Positions 16,640 through 24,915 of a stretch of DNA of 64,000 nucleotides are shown here, piece by piece; position 1 is the stretch's first letter; every line of letters begins with the position of its first letter. The notes beneath the pieces were generated by a model that saw only the letters and a program-made list of their open reading frames with translations, was not told the origin of the DNA and did not search any database. Source of the DNA: Chryseobacterium sp. S0630. GTDB lineage: Bacteria; Bacteroidota; Bacteroidia; Flavobacteriales; Weeksellaceae. The position numbers were made by a program, and so were the translations under genes. The DNA is taken from assembly GCF_024158915.1 (NCBI RefSeq), contig NZ_JAMZGF010000001.1, positions 1-64,000 of the forward strand, written 5' to 3'.

Positions 16640-17887
16640 TTAGGCTTTTACAATATTAATAATTACTTCAGTTGCTTTTTCCATACTTTCCAAAGCGACA
16701 TATTCATACGGTCCGTGGAAGTTGATTCCTCCTGCGAAAATATTCGGACAAGGAAGTCCCATATAAGAAAGCTGAGCACCATCTGTACCTCCTCTGATCG
16801 CTTTGATCTTAGGTTCAATACCAGCTTCAGTCATTGCTTTAGCAGCAAGATCTACAATATGCATTTTACCTTCAAATTGTTGCTTCATGTTTCTGTATTG
16901 CTCCTTAATCTCCACTTCAGCAGTTCCTTCACCATGTTTTTGATTGAATTCTGCTACTTTTTCCTCCATGATTTTTTTTCTGGCTTCGAATTTATCTGCA
17001 TCATGATCACGGATGATGTATTGAAGTTTTGCTTCAGAAATATCAGCAGTAATATCCATTAAATGATAGAATCCGTCAAAACCTTTTGTCGTTGCAGGTG
17101 TTTCGTTTGCAGGAAGCATTTGAGCAAATTCAGCAGCTAAAAGAGCAGCATTGATCATTTTTCCGTAAGCATAACCAGGGTGAACACTTAACCCGTGGAT
17201 TTTTACCACAGCTCCGGCAGCGTTAAAGTTTTCATATTCCAATTCTCCAACTTCTCCACCATCCATAGTATAAGCCCATTCTGCACCAAATTTAGCAACA
17301 TCAAATTTGTGAGCTCCTCTTCCGATTTCTTCATCCGGAGTAAAGCCAATAGCAATTCTTCCATGTTTGATCTCAGGATGTGCAATAAGATATTCTGCTG
17401 CCGTTACAATTTCTGCACAGCCTGCTTTATCATCAGCACCCAAAAGAGTGGTTCCGTCAGTAGTAATTAACGTCTGGCCGATATATTTTTTTAAGCTTTC
17501 AAATCTTGAAGGAGATAATGTGAATCCTGTTGCCTGGTTCAAAAGAAGATCGTTTCCATCATAATTTTCCCAAACCTGAGGTTTTACATTTTCTCCGCTG
17601 AAATCCGGTGAAGTATCATAATGTGAAATAAACCCAATGGTAGGTCTGTCATCGTTTTCCAGGTTAGAAGGAACATAGCCCATGATATAACCGTTGCTAT
17701 CTATAGAAACATCCTCAAGGCCAATGGTCTTAAGTTCTTCAGTAATATAGTTGGCAATATCCCACTGGCGAGGAGTAGAAGGCGTTGTTTCACTTTCTGC
17801 ATCGCTGGTTGAATATATTTTTACATAGCTAAGAAAACGGTTCAGTAATTTTTCTTTCCACAAAGGGTTGAATTCTATTGTACTCAT
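16640..17887 (-). CDS. pepT: Peptidase T (tripeptide aminopeptidase)
   Basis: A 415-aa M20B zinc peptidase of normal length. It removes the N-terminal residue from tripeptides in the cytoplasm. Metal and catalytic residues are visible in order: FISHYDTSPDF (His and Asp), LGADDKAGCAE (bridging Asp), FTPDEEIGRG (general-base Glu-Glu), YTMDGGEVGE (Asp), and a final His in GGINFHGPYEYV. RGGTDGAQLSYMGLPCPN is a typical C-terminal block. A -7 box lies at 17907-17914. Confidence 0.95.
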   Translation of the reverse strand: MSTIEFNPLWKEKLLNRFLSYVKIYSTSDAESETTPSTPRQWDIANYITEELKTIGLEDVSIDSNGYIMGYVPSNLENDDRPTIGFISHYDTSPDFSGENVKPQVWENYDGNDLLLNQATGFTLSPSRFESLKKYIGQTLITTDGTTLLGADDKAGCAEIVTAAEYLIAHPEIKHGRIAIGFTPDEEIGRGAHKFDVAKFGAEWAYTMDGGEVGELEYENFNAAGAVVKIHGLSVHPGYAYGKMINAALLAAEFAQMLPANETPATTKGFDGFYHLMDITADISEAKLQYIIRDHDADKFEARKKIMEEKVAEFNQKHGEGTAEVEIKEQYRNMKQQFEGKMHIVDLAAKAMTEAGIEPKIKAIRGGTDGAQLSYMGLPCPNIFAGGINFHGPYEYVALESMEKATEVIINIVKA

Positions 17888-17906
17888 CAGATATCATAAA
17901 TTTTAA

Positions 17907-17914
17907 CAAAGTTA
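17907..17914 (-). promoter_or_regulatory. Candidate -7 box of pepT
   Basis: CAAAGTTA on the plus strand reads TAACTTTG on the minus strand, matching TAnnTTTG, 20 bp before the ATG at 17887. The -33 element is not clear. Confidence 0.45.
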
Positions 17915-17988
17915 GCAAATTTGATGCTGAGAATACATTATTTGCAATTTAATATCAGTTATTGAAATTATAAATCATATATAAATCT

Positions 17989-18015
17989 TTGAAAATCAAA
18001 ATAGTGTTAGCTTTG
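17989..18015 (+). promoter_or_regulatory. Candidate promoter of the HMG-CoA lyase gene
   Basis: TTG (17989-17991), 16 bp, then TAGCTTTG (18008-18015), close to the TTG-N17-23-TAnnTTTG flavobacterial promoter. A second -7-like TATATTTG is at 18048-18055, nearer the ATG at 18075. Either could be used. Confidence 0.45.
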
Positions 18016-18074
18016 TATATACAGTGTACTAAGTAGTTTAGTTTTATTATATTTGAGAAAATCAAAAAGTAAAA

Positions 18075-18923
18075 ATGTTTCTTACCGAATGTCCTAGAGA
18101 TGCAATGCAGGGATGGGGAGAATTTATCCCTACCGATAAAAAAATAGATTATATCAACTCCTTGATGGATGTTGGTTTTGATGTATTGGATTGTCTGAGT
18201 TTTGTTTCTCCAAAAGCGATTCCGCAGATGGCCGACTCTGATGAGGTGGCAAAAAATATCGACAAATCACGCTCCAAAACTAAAGTTTCAGCAATTATCG
18301 GTAATTACAGAGGTGCCGAAAAAGCATTGAAACATGAGTCTGTAGACATTCTTGGATTTCCATTCTCTATTTCTGAAACTTTTCAACATAGAAATACCAA
18401 TAAAAGCCAGGAAGAAGCTTTTGATGAAATCATTAAAATGCTTGAGCTGGTAAAAAGTGAAGGGAAACAACTTAATATCTATTTCTCTATGGCTTTTGGA
18501 AATCCATACGGCGAGATGTGGAAATGGGAAGATGTTGACCAATGGGCCCAAAAGTTCTCAGACATCGGAGTAAAAGATATCTTATTATCAGATACTACCG
18601 GAGTAGCAACTCCTGAAACGATTGCTCTTTTGTTTGAAAAAATACCTTCAAAATATCCTGAAATTAACTTCGGAGGACATTTTCATAATCGTTATGAAGA
18701 TTCTTATTCAAAATTAAAAGCGGCTTACGATCAAGGTTGCCGAAGATTTGACAGTGCCATCAAAGGAATCGGAGGATGTCCTATGGCTAAGGATGATCTT
18801 GTGGGAAATATGCCTACAGAACAGGTTATCAATTTTATGAGTGTTGAAAAAGCTGAACATAAGCTGAACCTTCTGAACTTTGAAAGTTCTTATAACAAGG
18901 CGAAGGATATTTTTCATTTTTAA
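18075..18923 (+). CDS. Hydroxymethylglutaryl-CoA lyase
   Basis: A 282-aa DRE-TIM metallolyase. It cleaves HMG-CoA to acetyl-CoA and acetoacetate, the last step of leucine breakdown. The motif ECPRDAMQGW (residues 4-13) is the metal-binding PRDxxQ element. YISMAFG-like FSMAFGNPYGE, LSDTTGVATPE, the metal-binding His pair in GGHFHNR, and the catalytic-loop GIGGCPMAKDDLVGNMPTE near the C-terminus complete the family pattern. It stands alone; the other leucine-degradation genes are not in the window. The downstream gap holds REP-like repeats. Confidence 0.9.
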   Translation: MFLTECPRDAMQGWGEFIPTDKKIDYINSLMDVGFDVLDCLSFVSPKAIPQMADSDEVAKNIDKSRSKTKVSAIIGNYRGAEKALKHESVDILGFPFSISETFQHRNTNKSQEEAFDEIIKMLELVKSEGKQLNIYFSMAFGNPYGEMWKWEDVDQWAQKFSDIGVKDILLSDTTGVATPETIALLFEKIPSKYPEINFGGHFHNRYEDSYSKLKAAYDQGCRRFDSAIKGIGGCPMAKDDLVGNMPTEQVINFMSVEKAEHKLNLLNFESSYNKAKDIFHF

Positions 18924-18933
18924 GAATAATAAA

Positions 18934-19063
18934 TTTCTCGCAGATTCTGCAGATCCCACAGATAAAAAGAAAATCTGCTTAATCAGCAGAATCTGCGAGA
19001 AAACTATCAATAGGAGCGGGCTTTAGCCCGCTTTACTATATTGAAAAACACATGGCTTTAGCC
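18934..19063. repeat. REP-like composite: 21-bp inverted repeat plus GGCTTTAGCC palindromes
   Basis: Two 21-bp arms (18934-18954 and 18982-19002) are inverted copies with one mismatch around a 27-nt loop; the arm core is CTCGCAGATTCTGC. They are followed by AGCGGGC-TTTA-GCCCGCT (19015-19032) and a shorter GGC-TTTA-GCC (19054-19063). The two small palindromes share the same TTTA loop. Confidence 0.8.
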
Positions 19064-19097
19064 AAAACATAATTATATTAACCCAAAATCAACAAAA

Positions 19098-19934
19098 ATG
19101 TCTCCAATAATCTCCCCATCCGATTTAAAAAACCTTCCAACAGAAAATCTTATTCTTCTTGATGCAAGAACCGGAAAAGATGTAAAGCAAAATTACCTTG
19201 AAAAGCATATTAGCGGAGCAAGATTCATTGATCTGGATAAAGATCTGGCTGAAATAGGAGAGGATGCAGCTTTCGGAGGCAGACATCCGCTTCCTTCCGT
19301 AGAAAAGTTTGCTGAGACACTTTCAGGTCTTGGAATCGCTGAAAACTCTCACATCATTGTGTATGATGATAAAAATGCTTCCAATGCAGCAGCAAGAGCA
19401 TGGTGGATGCTGAGATCTTTCGGATTGGAAAAAGTTCAGGTTCTTGATGGTGGAATGCAGGCTGCGGAAAAAGCAGGGTTAGAATTTTCTTCCGGAGAAG
19501 AGAAATTTGATAAAGCGGCTTTAATTAAAAAAAATCACTGGAGTCTTCCGGTTTCGAGCCTGGAAACTGTTGAAAATGAATTGAAAAACCATTCTTCTAC
19601 AGTTGTTGATGTGAGAGATGCTTATCGTTATAAAGGTGAATCTGAACCGATTGATCTTGTTGCCGGGCATATTCCGGGAGCAATCAATATTCCTTTTTCT
19701 GAAAATCTTGACGAGAGCGGAAATTTCCTGAGTCCGGAAATTTTAAAAGAAAAATATAGCCAGCTGTTAGAGGGGAAACCTGAGCATCTGATCATTCACT
19801 GTGGTTCAGGTGTTACTGCATGTCATACGATCTTAGCATTGGACTATGCAGGATTTCCCATTCCGGATCTGTATGTAGGTTCATGGAGTGAGTGGAGCAG
19901 GAGAGAGGGAAAGGAAATAGCAAAAGATATTTAA
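19098..19934 (+). CDS. Two-domain rhodanese sulfurtransferase (3-mercaptopyruvate type)
   Basis: A 278-aa protein with two rhodanese domains, an inactive N-terminal one (about 5-130; LDARTGKDVKQNY, GGRHPLPS) and an active C-terminal one (about 150-275). The active-site loop is CGSGVTACH, the CG(S/T)GVTA type found in 3-mercaptopyruvate sulfurtransferases rather than the CRKGVT loop of thiosulfate sulfurtransferase. Cytoplasmic sulfur transfer is the expected role. Monocistronic with a terminator directly behind. Confidence 0.9.
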   Translation: MSPIISPSDLKNLPTENLILLDARTGKDVKQNYLEKHISGARFIDLDKDLAEIGEDAAFGGRHPLPSVEKFAETLSGLGIAENSHIIVYDDKNASNAAARAWWMLRSFGLEKVQVLDGGMQAAEKAGLEFSSGEEKFDKAALIKKNHWSLPVSSLETVENELKNHSSTVVDVRDAYRYKGESEPIDLVAGHIPGAINIPFSENLDESGNFLSPEILKEKYSQLLEGKPEHLIIHCGSGVTACHTILALDYAGFPIPDLYVGSWSEWSRREGKEIAKDI

Positions 19935-19938
19935 AAAC

Positions 19939-19970
19939 AAAAACCCCGAAGAATAATTCTTTGGGGTTTT
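19939..19970. terminator. Bidirectional terminator between convergent genes
   Basis: AAAACCCC-GAAGAAT / ATTCTT-GGGGTTTT, a stem of about 14 bp with one mismatch, with A and T tracts. It serves the sulfurtransferase and probably the convergent DUF59 operon. Confidence 0.9.
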
Positions 19971-19989
19971 ATATTGTTAAGGGTAATAT

Positions 19990-20316
19990 TTAAAGCATTC
20001 CCAGCTCAAACTTCGCCTCTTCGCTCATCATATCCTTGTTCCAGCTCGGTTCAAAAGTAAGCTCTAAATCTACACTATTTACATGCTCTACTTCAGCTAC
20101 TTTATCTTTTACCTCCTGAGGAAGAGTTTCTGCAACAGGACAGTTGGGAGTAGTAAGGGTCATTATAATTTTTACGTCAGCATCATCGGAGATCTGGACA
20201 TCATAAATCAGCCCTAATTCGTAAATATCTACCGGAATTTCGGGGTCATATACGGTTTTCAGTACACCAATGATTTCCTCACCAATGTCAGCAATTTGAT
20301 CGTCTGTAAATTTCAT
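19990..20316 (-). CDS. MIP18/DUF59 iron-sulfur assembly protein (SufT-like)
   Basis: A 108-aa single-domain MIP18/DUF59 protein. Family motifs: VYDPEIPVDIYELGLIYDV near residue 20 and the reactive-Cys loop MTLTTPNCPVAETLP near residue 62. These proteins assist maturation or transfer of Fe-S clusters in the cytoplasm. It is the last gene of the operon with the exonuclease, csaA and a metalloprotein; no other suf gene is nearby. Confidence 0.88.
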   Translation of the reverse strand: MKFTDDQIADIGEEIIGVLKTVYDPEIPVDIYELGLIYDVQISDDADVKIIMTLTTPNCPVAETLPQEVKDKVAEVEHVNSVDLELTFEPSWNKDMMSEEAKFELGML

Positions 20317-20319
20317 TTT

Positions 20320-21021
20320 TTAATCTAGATTGATATTCCTTTTCAACAAATCTTCCTGACGCATGCGCCGGAAAATATTTGCCAAAGTTAAGACATCTTT
20401 TTCACAATAGTCAACAATTCTCTGCAAGTCTTTTTCTATGTAGTAAATTGATGAAACCATTGAGCCGTCAATATCATCTTTCGGAGTAGGAATACCAAAG
20501 ACATGGGCCAGTAGTTCCAGCGATACAAAACTCTTATAATCCCCAAATTTCCATAGTTCCATTGTATCGATGTGGGGAACTTCCCAAGGTTTTTTTCCAA
20601 ACATCTGAAACGGAGCCGGAGGCTGCATTCCATTGATAAGGTATCTTCTGGCAATCCAGGGAAAATCAAATTCTTTTCCATTGTGAGCACAGAGAATTAC
20701 ATTGTAAAGCCTTGGGCTGTTGAAGATTTCTCCAAATTCCTGAAGCATTTTCTTTTCATCATGTCCGGAAAAGCTTTTTATTTTTAGGGTTTCATTCTTT
20801 TCAACCATTCCGATGGTGATGCAGATAATTTTTCCAAATTCGGCCATAATACCGGCTCTTTCATAAAATTCTTCTGCGGTAACATCGTCTTTTCTCTGAA
20901 ATCTTGTTTTTTTATCCCACAGATACTGATCGGTTTCGGATAAATCGTCCCATGATCCAGCTTGTGGAACTGTTTCAATATCAAGGAATAAAACTCTTTC
21001 TAAGGGGATGTTTTGTATCAT
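20320..21021 (-). CDS. PolB-like 3'-5' exonuclease
   Basis: A 233-aa DEDD-superfamily nuclease. ExoI motif FLDIETVPQ (Asp14, Glu16), an ExoII region AHNGKEFDFPWIARRYL, and ExoIII motif DYCEKDVLTLANIF are all present. This matches the stand-alone 3'-5' exonucleases related to the proofreading domain of DNA polymerase B. The substrate in vivo is unknown. It ends 3 bp before the DUF59 start, so the two are coupled. Confidence 0.88.
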   Translation of the reverse strand: MIQNIPLERVLFLDIETVPQAGSWDDLSETDQYLWDKKTRFQRKDDVTAEEFYERAGIMAEFGKIICITIGMVEKNETLKIKSFSGHDEKKMLQEFGEIFNSPRLYNVILCAHNGKEFDFPWIARRYLINGMQPPAPFQMFGKKPWEVPHIDTMELWKFGDYKSFVSLELLAHVFGIPTPKDDIDGSMVSSIYYIEKDLQRIVDYCEKDVLTLANIFRRMRQEDLLKRNINLD

Positions 21022-21039
21022 ATGTGTTTTGTTGGGTGT

Positions 21040-21387
21040 TTATCCTACCTGCATTCCATTTTTCGTAGGTAATGAAGGCGCTAAAAGTGTAACATCTTTC
21101 TTGTCTTCACCATATAATCCCAACACAAGACATTCACTGAAGAAATTGGCAATCTGCTTTTTAGGGAAATTAACAACCGCTAAAATCTGCTTTCCTACAA
21201 GTTCTTCTTTTTCGTAAAGAGAAGTAATTTGTGCCGACGATTTTCGGATTCCCAAGTCTCCAAAATCTATTTCCAGCTGATAAGATGGGTTTCTTGCTTT
21301 TTCAAAATCATTCACTGAGATGATAGTCCCGCATCTGATGTCTATTTTTTCAAAATCTGCCCAGGTGATATCTGGTTTTACTGTCAT
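21040..21387 (-). CDS. csaA: CsaA-type tRNA-binding protein
   Basis: A 115-aa OB-fold EMAP/Trbp domain. ITWADFEKIDIRCGTIISV opens the domain, and KQILAVVNFPKKQIANFFSECLVLG is the conserved core seen in CsaA. Family knowledge: dimeric tRNA-binding protein with reported chaperone-like activity. Its ATG overlaps the stop of the upstream HEMLH gene by 4 bp. Confidence 0.93.
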   Translation of the reverse strand: MTVKPDITWADFEKIDIRCGTIISVNDFEKARNPSYQLEIDFGDLGIRKSSAQITSLYEKEELVGKQILAVVNFPKKQIANFFSECLVLGLYGEDKKDVTLLAPSLPTKNGMQVG

Positions 21388-21893
21388 GGTAATTCGTTGA
21401 TTAAATGTTCTACTTCTATTTTCTGTTCTGCATATTTTTGTTGCAACACTGAGCCTTCACCCATTCTTTTATAATATTCCAAGGCCTTTCCACCGAAGAA
21501 TTTTTTATGAAAATTTGAAACCTCAGGAATCTGCGGAAAAACTTTGTGAAAAAGCATCTCATAATACGCCTGAAATTCCCTTTCATTTTTGTCTTCAATG
21601 ACGTGTCCGGGAGCTTTCTGTCTCACATGAAGCATTTCATGGGCTACCATATTCAGAACAAGGTTCAGGTCAAAATCAAATAAATTTCGTGGGATCATTA
21701 CGGTTTGTGGCCCTCCCAGCTCACCTTCTGCTGTAAGAAGCATCGAAGTAGGAGAGAGTTCTTCCCTGAATCCGAAACCTGCAAAGTTTTCATGCTCCAG
21801 CTCAAAAGAATGGATCAGGTATTTTGCTGCATCCAGAATCTGGTTGTGTTCTTTGTAAGCCTCAAGATGGAAGTTGATCTGTTCGAAATTCAT
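21384..21893 (-). CDS. Putative metallopeptidase-like protein with HEMLH motif
   Basis: A 169-aa cytoplasmic protein. The helix LNMVAHEMLHVRQKAPGHV holds a HExxH zinc-binding motif with an aliphatic context, and EREFQAYYEMLFHK downstream offers further acidic ligands. It has no signal peptide. It resembles small zincin-like proteins in flavobacteria; I cannot assign a peptidase family. It is the first gene of the operon leading to csaA, with a -7-like box at 21911-21918. Confidence 0.65.
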   Translation of the reverse strand: MNFEQINFHLEAYKEHNQILDAAKYLIHSFELEHENFAGFGFREELSPTSMLLTAEGELGGPQTVMIPRNLFDFDLNLVLNMVAHEMLHVRQKAPGHVIEDKNEREFQAYYEMLFHKVFPQIPEVSNFHKKFFGGKALEYYKRMGEGSVLQQKYAEQKIEVEHLINELP

Positions 21894-21910
21894 CTGAAAT
21901 ATGTTTTAAA

Positions 21911-21918
21911 CAAATGTA
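21911..21918 (-). promoter_or_regulatory. Candidate -7 box of the csaA operon
   Basis: CAAATGTA on the plus strand reads TACATTTG on the minus strand, matching TAnnTTTG, 18 bp before the ATG at 21893. Confidence 0.4.
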
Positions 21919-21974
21919 TTAAAATATTGAGAATACTAAGAAGTTTTGTCTCAAAGGTTTATGATAAAAGATGG

Positions 21975-22010
21975 AAAATCTTTTTTATACGACGAGTTCT
22001 GTCGCTTCTG
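21975..22010 (+). promoter_or_regulatory. 36-bp repeated upstream element, copy 1
   Basis: Identical over 36 bp to 25525-25560. It contains the dyad CGAC-N7-GTCG. Ten bases after the repeat a TTTG follows in both copies; here it is part of TATATTTG (22016-22023), a good -7 box, 46 bp before the toxin ATG. The element is therefore likely the -33/operator region of a promoter. Confidence 0.6.
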
Positions 22011-22068
22011 CCATATATATTTGCTTTTAGAAACGTTTCAGAAAAGCAAACAATTAGAACACAATTTT

Positions 22069-24123
22069 ATGGAAAATATTTTAGACGACTTTAACGATTT
22101 TGACGAAGAAAGTAAACGAGTACTTCAAGGAAGCCGTATCATAAAATTTGCAGAACTCGAAAAAGGAATTTATGGGAGTGGGAAAGACCCTTTTGAGGGA
22201 ATAAGAACCAACAAAACATTTGATGAAATTTCCAATGAGCTTGCATTAAGCACACCTTTTGGTAAAAATAGTCTTTTTTATAAACCTACCTCCGAAGATT
22301 ATGATGCTTTATCTGAAGACTTTTATACAGGAGGGATTAACTATGAACTTCTTGCAAAAGATTTAAAAGAAAAGTTAGGACAGATAAAAAGCTTTTTATT
22401 TGAGCCCGAAAAGTATTTACTGGAAGACAAAACAATGTATTCAGGCTCGTCTTCATTTGGTATTCCTGTCTTCAGTAATATTAAAAATAACAAACCTTTT
22501 TTATATAAAAAGAATGATAAAGAAGTTCAGGCCATTTTTGATGTATCAAAACTGAATACCAGAAAGAACTTATTGAGTAATTCTTATAATTTTGGGATAT
22601 ATTTTGACAATTATAAAGTAATCTATAATCTCAATTTTATTTATAAAGATGGAGAAGATAAGAAGTTTTCCGATGCACAAACAGATGCAACAGAAAGTCC
22701 TTACGATTTCAAATTGAATGATGAATATATTGCAATAAAACTTTATACGGGGAATGTAGAAATCTTCATTGAATTTTTGCGCATTATAAAAGGTAATTCA
22801 CAAGCTGAGCAAATGAAAAATGATATTATAAAATATTATAAACATTTTTTTGCAACGGCTAAAAGCAACCCTGATATTATTGATGCCTTATATGAAAACA
22901 TTCCTGATTTTGTTTTGGAAGCTCTTACCGATGAAATGCTTTGGAAGGATTTTGTTTCTCTTTCTGGAAAAGGTATTGATACAATTGGGACTAATGAAAA
23001 TATTTCAATTATTAATCTGCTGAAAGGTGTAAAAAATGCAAATTGGTGGTATAATGAAATAAATAAAAATCCTGAACCTGTTCGTAGAGTATTTGAAAAA
23101 TTCAGCAATAAGCATATTGAGGAATTAATTACAACTTTTTCAAGAATGGGTTTAAAAAACTGGACAAATAAAGAACTTGAACAAGCATGGAAATTTGATA
23201 TTGATTATGAGGAATACAAACCTTCTGATGAAGTTAATGATCCATTTATAAGATATACTGGTTTCGCTTATTATTTAGAAAAAGGAAAAAAGTACAGGGT
23301 AGGTACTGCATTATTTGGTCATGATCAGGATTCCTTTCCAATGTATTATGCTGGAAAGGAAATTGGAAATAAGATTGAAAGCCCTTTCAGTCCTATGAAA
23401 ATTGTTGTTGAGGAAGGTAAAGAGCTATATATTCCTTGTTTTGTTGCGGAATATTTTACTAATAAAAAAATAGACGAAGAATTTTGGATCATTCTGAATA
23501 ATATTGCGACAGGACTATTACCCGAATTTGGAGCAGGAATTGCAAGAGGTGTAGCTATTTTATCAAGAATTTTTAGCGGCAGGAAAATAAAAAATGTAGA
23601 AGAGCTTATAGCATTTTTAGGAAAAGTAGACCAAAATGTAATGGCAGAAGATTTAGAGAAAGTAGGAATACAAGCACTCTTCAGAGGAACAACAAGAAGC
23701 ATAAATGGAGAACTCTTTGCAGGAAATAGTAATTCAATAGAATATGGGGCTTCAACTTCAACAGATCCGATAAGAGCTGTTATCTTTGGTATAGAATCCT
23801 CATCTAAACCCGGAACAAAAGGTGTTTTGCAAATTTATGTCCCTAAAGATTTAAAAGGTTTAAATTTACAATCAGCTAATTATAGGTTTGAAAAAGAGCT
23901 TGAAATTATTATAAATACTTCTCCTGAAAATTTATCTAATTTTGCTACAAGGGAAATTGCCATTGAAGATGCAAGAAAACTAATAGAAGAAATGTATGGA
24001 GTAGCTTTAGATACAAAAATATCGAATACTCAGAGGGCAAATGAGTTATTAATGGAAACAACAAAATTGACCCCAAAACAAGCATCAGAATTTTATAAAA
24101 ATACAATTAAATTAAAAAAATAA
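22069..24123 (+). CDS. Polymorphic toxin with C-terminal ADP-ribosyltransferase-like domain
   Basis: A 684-aa protein without a signal peptide. The first ~520 residues are an unknown beta-rich and helical region. It ends in a hydrophobic Gly-rich segment (IATGLLPEFGAGIARGVAIL), as seen before toxin tips. The C-terminal ~145 residues show an R-S-E ADP-ribosyltransferase signature: R539 in LFRGTT, S562-T-S in GASTSTDPIRAVIFG, strand GVLQIYVP, and E610-x-E612 in FEKELEIII. By family analogy it would transfer ADP-ribose from NAD+ to a target in a rival cell; target unknown. An ATG at 22069 is preferred over 21946, which lies upstream of the likely promoter. The gene is very AT-rich. The immunity gene follows by 4 bp. 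Confidence 0.75.
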   Translation: MENILDDFNDFDEESKRVLQGSRIIKFAELEKGIYGSGKDPFEGIRTNKTFDEISNELALSTPFGKNSLFYKPTSEDYDALSEDFYTGGINYELLAKDLKEKLGQIKSFLFEPEKYLLEDKTMYSGSSSFGIPVFSNIKNNKPFLYKKNDKEVQAIFDVSKLNTRKNLLSNSYNFGIYFDNYKVIYNLNFIYKDGEDKKFSDAQTDATESPYDFKLNDEYIAIKLYTGNVEIFIEFLRIIKGNSQAEQMKNDIIKYYKHFFATAKSNPDIIDALYENIPDFVLEALTDEMLWKDFVSLSGKGIDTIGTNENISIINLLKGVKNANWWYNEINKNPEPVRRVFEKFSNKHIEELITTFSRMGLKNWTNKELEQAWKFDIDYEEYKPSDEVNDPFIRYTGFAYYLEKGKKYRVGTALFGHDQDSFPMYYAGKEIGNKIESPFSPMKIVVEEGKELYIPCFVAEYFTNKKIDEEFWIILNNIATGLLPEFGAGIARGVAILSRIFSGRKIKNVEELIAFLGKVDQNVMAEDLEKVGIQALFRGTTRSINGELFAGNSNSIEYGASTSTDPIRAVIFGIESSSKPGTKGVLQIYVPKDLKGLNLQSANYRFEKELEIIINTSPENLSNFATREIAIEDARKLIEEMYGVALDTKISNTQRANELLMETTKLTPKQASEFYKNTIKLKK

Positions 24124-24127
24124 TATT

Positions 24128-24607
24128 ATGAATTCCCAATTAAAAGAATTTTACGATAGTTTGTTTGAAAACAGATTTTTTGATAATAAAATTTATTTTT
24201 CATCATTAGAAATGTTGTCAGATAATGATATTAAAAAACATTTTTTAGAACCAATTAATCGTAATACGTGTATGTATTTATATAATGTTCACAATGATAA
24301 TGATATAATTTTAGGTACAAAATACAATGTAATATTTGATAGAAATAATCCTAGAATTTATCAAAACGTAGATTGTGAGATCAATTTTGTTTCTTTAAAA
24401 AAGAATGATAATATTGGAATTATTCCCAGCGGTTACGGAGGAATTATACGTCTAAAATTTAAAGATGAAGTTCCTGAAATAACAAAAGTTCTTATGCAAG
24501 ATGATAAAGAAAAATATGATAAAAATAAACATAGTTTTTTATATTTCACTACTCAAGAAGTAATAGATGAAATCTTAGCAGAATTAGATAAAGCAGAAAA
24601 TGTTTAA
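24128..24607 (+). CDS. Putative immunity protein of the ART toxin
   Basis: A 159-aa cytoplasmic protein with no signal peptide. It lies 4 bp after the toxin stop, the usual position of an immunity gene. It is paralogous to the protein at 24916-25389: both share DNDI(I/V)LG.KYNVI, the block INFVSLKKNDNIG(I/V)IP, GYGG, and a YFTTQEV(I/M)D end. I do not recognise an Imm family. It is followed by a terminator, so toxin and immunity gene form one transcript. Confidence 0.7.
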   Translation: MNSQLKEFYDSLFENRFFDNKIYFSSLEMLSDNDIKKHFLEPINRNTCMYLYNVHNDNDIILGTKYNVIFDRNNPRIYQNVDCEINFVSLKKNDNIGIIPSGYGGIIRLKFKDEVPEITKVLMQDDKEKYDKNKHSFLYFTTQEVIDEILAELDKAENV

Positions 24608-24613
24608 AATTAG

Positions 24614-24641
24614 AAACCGTTCAGTAATGAGCGGTTTTTTT
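24614..24641 (+). terminator. Terminator after the toxin-immunity pair
   Basis: AAACCG-t-TCA / TGA-g-CGGTTTTTTT, a hairpin with one mismatch and a 7-T tail. Confidence 0.8.
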
Positions 24642-24651
24642 ACTAAATAAA

Positions 24652-24879
24652 TCACCTGAAAATTTATCTAATTTTGCTACAAAGGAAATTGCCATTGAAG
24701 ATGCAAGAAAATTAGTAGAAGAAGTTTATGGAATTAGTTTAGATACTAAAATGGATATAGATAATGCAAGATATTGGCTTGAGAATACGAGAAAATTAAC
24801 ACCAAAAGAAGCATCAGACTTTTCTAATAAGTTAATAAAACTACAACCAGCAAGTAAAGTGTATAAGTTTGTAAAGTAA
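24652..24879 (+). pseudogene. Truncated duplicate of the toxin C-terminal tail
   Basis: An open frame of 75 codons plus stop with no start codon. It begins SPENLSNFATKEIAIEDARK, nearly identical to the ART toxin from its SPENLSNFATREIAIEDARK segment onward, then diverges (YGISLDTKMDIDNARYW versus YGVALDTKISNTQRANE) and becomes similar again around KLTPK(E/Q)AS. All catalytic residues of the ART domain lie upstream of the breakpoint, so the fragment is inactive. It is the leftover of a displaced toxin tip, retained with its own immunity gene 36 bp downstream. Confidence 0.85.
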
Positions 24880-24915
24880 CCTATTGCAAATGATAATAAA
24901 TAAAAATACAAGATT

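Noticed and set aside
21946..22068. Longer toxin protein from 21946
   Set aside because: The extra residues would be encoded by the 36-bp regulatory repeat, which also occurs in a non-coding position at 25525; the -7 box lies inside the extension.
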